A stretch of DNA of 64,000 nucleotides, taken from positions 992,001 to 1,056,000 of the forward strand of contig NZ_CP110009.1 in the NCBI RefSeq assembly GCF_025947305.1, written 5' to 3'. How positions within the stretch are numbered: the stretch's first letter is position 1; every line of letters starts with the position of its first letter. The position numbers were made by a program, and so were the translations under genes. A model generated the notes under the pieces. It was given only the letters and a program-made list of their open reading frames with translations, made no database searches and was not told where the DNA came from. Below are positions 63,401 through 64,000 of the stretch, piece by piece. The DNA comes from Flavobacterium sp. N3904. GTDB taxonomy: Bacteria > Bacteroidota > Bacteroidia > Flavobacteriales > Flavobacteriaceae.

Positions 63401-64000
63401 ATTGTGGCCCCTTTTACAAATTCGTAAATAGGATACGTTCCAGAACCACCCGTTGGAGGATTCACAGTGATGGTAGCCAAGTTCAGAGTATTCGACGGAG
63501 TTGCAACAGAACAACCATAGTCTACCACTACAGGAGCAGGAACAACAATCGTTGCTGGTTCATTAACCGTGATTGTTTTACTGTCTGGACAACCTCTCGA
63601 TGATGTTGTGGTAATCGTATAAGTTCCTGCTTCTAAATTGTCAAAAACATTAGAAAGCTGGTTCGGTCTACTTACAGCTACCCCAAGAGGCAACGGATTT
63701 AAAGTAGTACCAGTTAAACTATAATTGTAATCCGGGTTATTATTTACTGTTAACGTAGAAGGATCTAAAGCTACAGTAATAGAACCATCGCTACTACCTT
63801 GACAACTTACAGCTAAAGGAGTTAAAACCATACCCGTCACCAATGTTGGTGCATCAATAATTACTTGTACTGATTGTACACAGAAAGGTAAAGGAGTTCC
63901 TGTATCTCTAACGTTCAGGGTGTACGTTCCCGCTGCTAAATTGCTAAATACATTAGACGGACCATAAGCTCCTGCTCCAATGCTGTATTCATAGTTTGGT
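60412..64000 (-). CDS. Large SprB-like adhesin with T9SS type B sorting domain (5' part beyond window)
   Basis: About 1195 codons are visible and the frame is open to the right edge; the start lies outside. An internal start at 63843 is only a TTG and is not real. The protein is made of SprB-like repeats of about 70-100 residues, each with motifs such as TCFGETNATITVNTVNGGSGVYNYSL or GLIAGTYSITA. The last 85 residues (IFTPTGDGHYDTWKPTN to GHFTLYR) form a gliding-type C-terminal domain that targets the protein to the T9SS. It is exported to the surface as an adhesin. The partner porP/sprF gene follows. Confidence 0.92.
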   Translation of the reverse strand, partial: PNYEYSIGAGAYGPSNVFSNLAAGTYTLNVRDTGTPLPFCVQSVQVIIDAPTLVTGMVLTPLAVSCQGSSDGSITVALDPSTLTVNNNPDYNYSLTGTTLNPLPLGVAVSRPNQLSNVFDNLEAGTYTITTTSSRGCPDSKTITVNEPATIVVPAPVVVDYGCSVATPSNTLNLATITVNPPTGGSGTYPIYEFVKGATIVQSGASNVFTQTDLSGGTFTINVYDTKGCVGTTTATINPFVSIDFAATAINVTKAITCVNDEEIQVNVATTGTKVPMPTLIYNVKGLSAGSTYNVTDPIPTGVFTGLTVGDYMVTVTNPETGCAIQKIHYVNEPNTFDLNVVNKSDVVCYGSNEGSVEFNFIDRSPLPTDESGPYSYIIKDASGAIVRTGNSTNAAPELITGLIAGTYSITATLTSPTSPQCTTEIRSFTINQPTQALAITETHTAITCANNDGSISVSAIGGWPGDYVFQLEETTSGIISPWSATTDFNGLIAGNYIVKVRDNQTSLNSTFCERQVPISLVNPTPITATIIVDKPMLTCFGETNATITVNTVNGGSGVYNYSLEATYPNGTVTLDGPQPSNVFINLGAASYKAIVTDTWNCSANTNTLVIAQPTVVSASLVKTSVQTCLSPATLILSAVGGTGPYTYSADPNFATVLGSFANSTPITVPFTAVGINPLFYVRDFNGCSSSSSNSVSVAPLEPLDFKFENDAPFINCFGDSNGQITAIAEGGSGNYIYTLLDSAGNSIVPTPTQPTPGFFRGLPAGSYLVEVKSGDCTSARKPITIGAPSSKLTYVPNVVPVTCNGNGDGKLEIIATGGSPAIVYALSPELSKFVSTGNFTNLVPGDYKAIIQDVKGCNYVYDFKITEPLPIDAKVDPLIPIVQELCAGEKTGEFGIVITPGSGTAPYSTSIDDPNGTYVLNQFLFTGLSGGDHTVYIKDANLCTFELLVPLDPAVFLDPHIEREYNCFNNAPGNVVTISIDKSNTNPADVDYALDGIPPYQADNTFRDVAPGTHFVMARHTNSCSQKTEDFVIDDIKPVAMTLGLGGLNEIVATTTGGSGVYQYTFNGESTGSNNKYIYYKSGDYTVTVTDSYGCSVTVTKYFEFIDIIIPPIFTPTGDGHYDTWKPTNTENYPDIKFVVYDRYGREVGTFGSGQSWDGTYNGTELPMGDYWYILKLRNTKDDREFIGHFTLYR

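Noticed and set aside
1..64000. tRNA, rRNA, tmRNA, SRP RNA or riboswitch
   Set aside because: No cloverleaf, conserved rRNA block or known aptamer motif was recognised by eye; covariance-model searches (Infernal/tRNAscan) were not available.

Overview
This window looks like chromosome from a member of the Flavobacteriaceae, most likely Flavobacterium or a close relative. The evidence is AT-rich intergenic DNA, the gliding lipoprotein GldH, a PorP/SprF-like protein beside a very large adhesin with a type IX secretion (T9SS) type B sorting domain, a CrtY-type lycopene cyclase, many Bacteroidota-only lipoproteins, and promoters of the Bacteroidota type (TTG, about 17-23 bases, TAnnTTTG). I saw no tRNA, rRNA, CRISPR array, prophage, plasmid origin or insertion sequence. 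The window is core-like and both ends cut a gene: an Nramp metal transporter on the left and the adhesin on the right.

Layout. 1-4.1 kb: mntH (partial), a MetA-like outer membrane protein, lycopene cyclase, a bacilliredoxin, the relic of a cysteine desulfurase and a DUF4239 membrane protein. 4.1-9.8 kb: a three-gene tripartite RND efflux operon. 10-12.7 kb: PPK2 polyphosphate kinase and a SulP anion transporter. 12.9-15.7 kb: a compact trhO-trhP-ferredoxin operon for wobble-uridine hydroxylation of tRNA, in which the two unrelated hydroxylases carry the same C-terminal domain. 15.8-19 kb: an orphan secreted protein followed by a decayed copy of the ferredoxin tail, then a DUF1254/DUF1214 lipoprotein. 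19.3-23.5 kb: ricT, gldH and a class A PBP in tight order. 23.7-30.8 kb: both SCOT subunits, an outer membrane protein, class I fumarase, a 23-residue membrane peptide, an SpmA/SpmB fusion, a 3'-5' exonuclease and Ogt.

31-47.4 kb holds two divergent groups built around haem synthesis. The minus arm reads hemA, hemC, hemD, hemE, a small unknown gene, a GNAT acetyltransferase, hemF, a DUF4421 protein, hemB and a cytochrome c lipoprotein. The plus arm reads an AraC/PchR-like regulator, hemH, a MATE exporter, hemJ, an NtrY-like kinase, an enoyl-CoA hydratase and an orphan secreted protein. Together they supply every step from glutamyl-tRNA to protohaem except hemL. An AAAAGTA/TACTTTT inverted repeat lies at both the hemA/AraC and the hemH promoters.

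47.6-57.3 kb: a small unknown gene, an HD phosphohydrolase, acyl-ACP desaturase with plsC, rnpA, DUF4349 and S41 protease genes, an ElaA-type acetyltransferase, a DUF4837 lipoprotein and a LysM lytic transglycosylase. 57.8-64 kb: pgk, a roughly 200 bp MITE-like inverted repeat, the porP/sprF-like gene and the SprB-like adhesin. Several short repeats (REP-like cruciform, 60-base tandem repeat, nested inverted repeats) fill intergenic gaps.

The most interesting points are the domain shared by TrhO and TrhP, the relic ferredoxin tail, the desulfurase relic, the nearly complete haem locus with its candidate operator, and the MITE-like and REP-like repeats. All functions are assigned by reading motifs; no database search was run.
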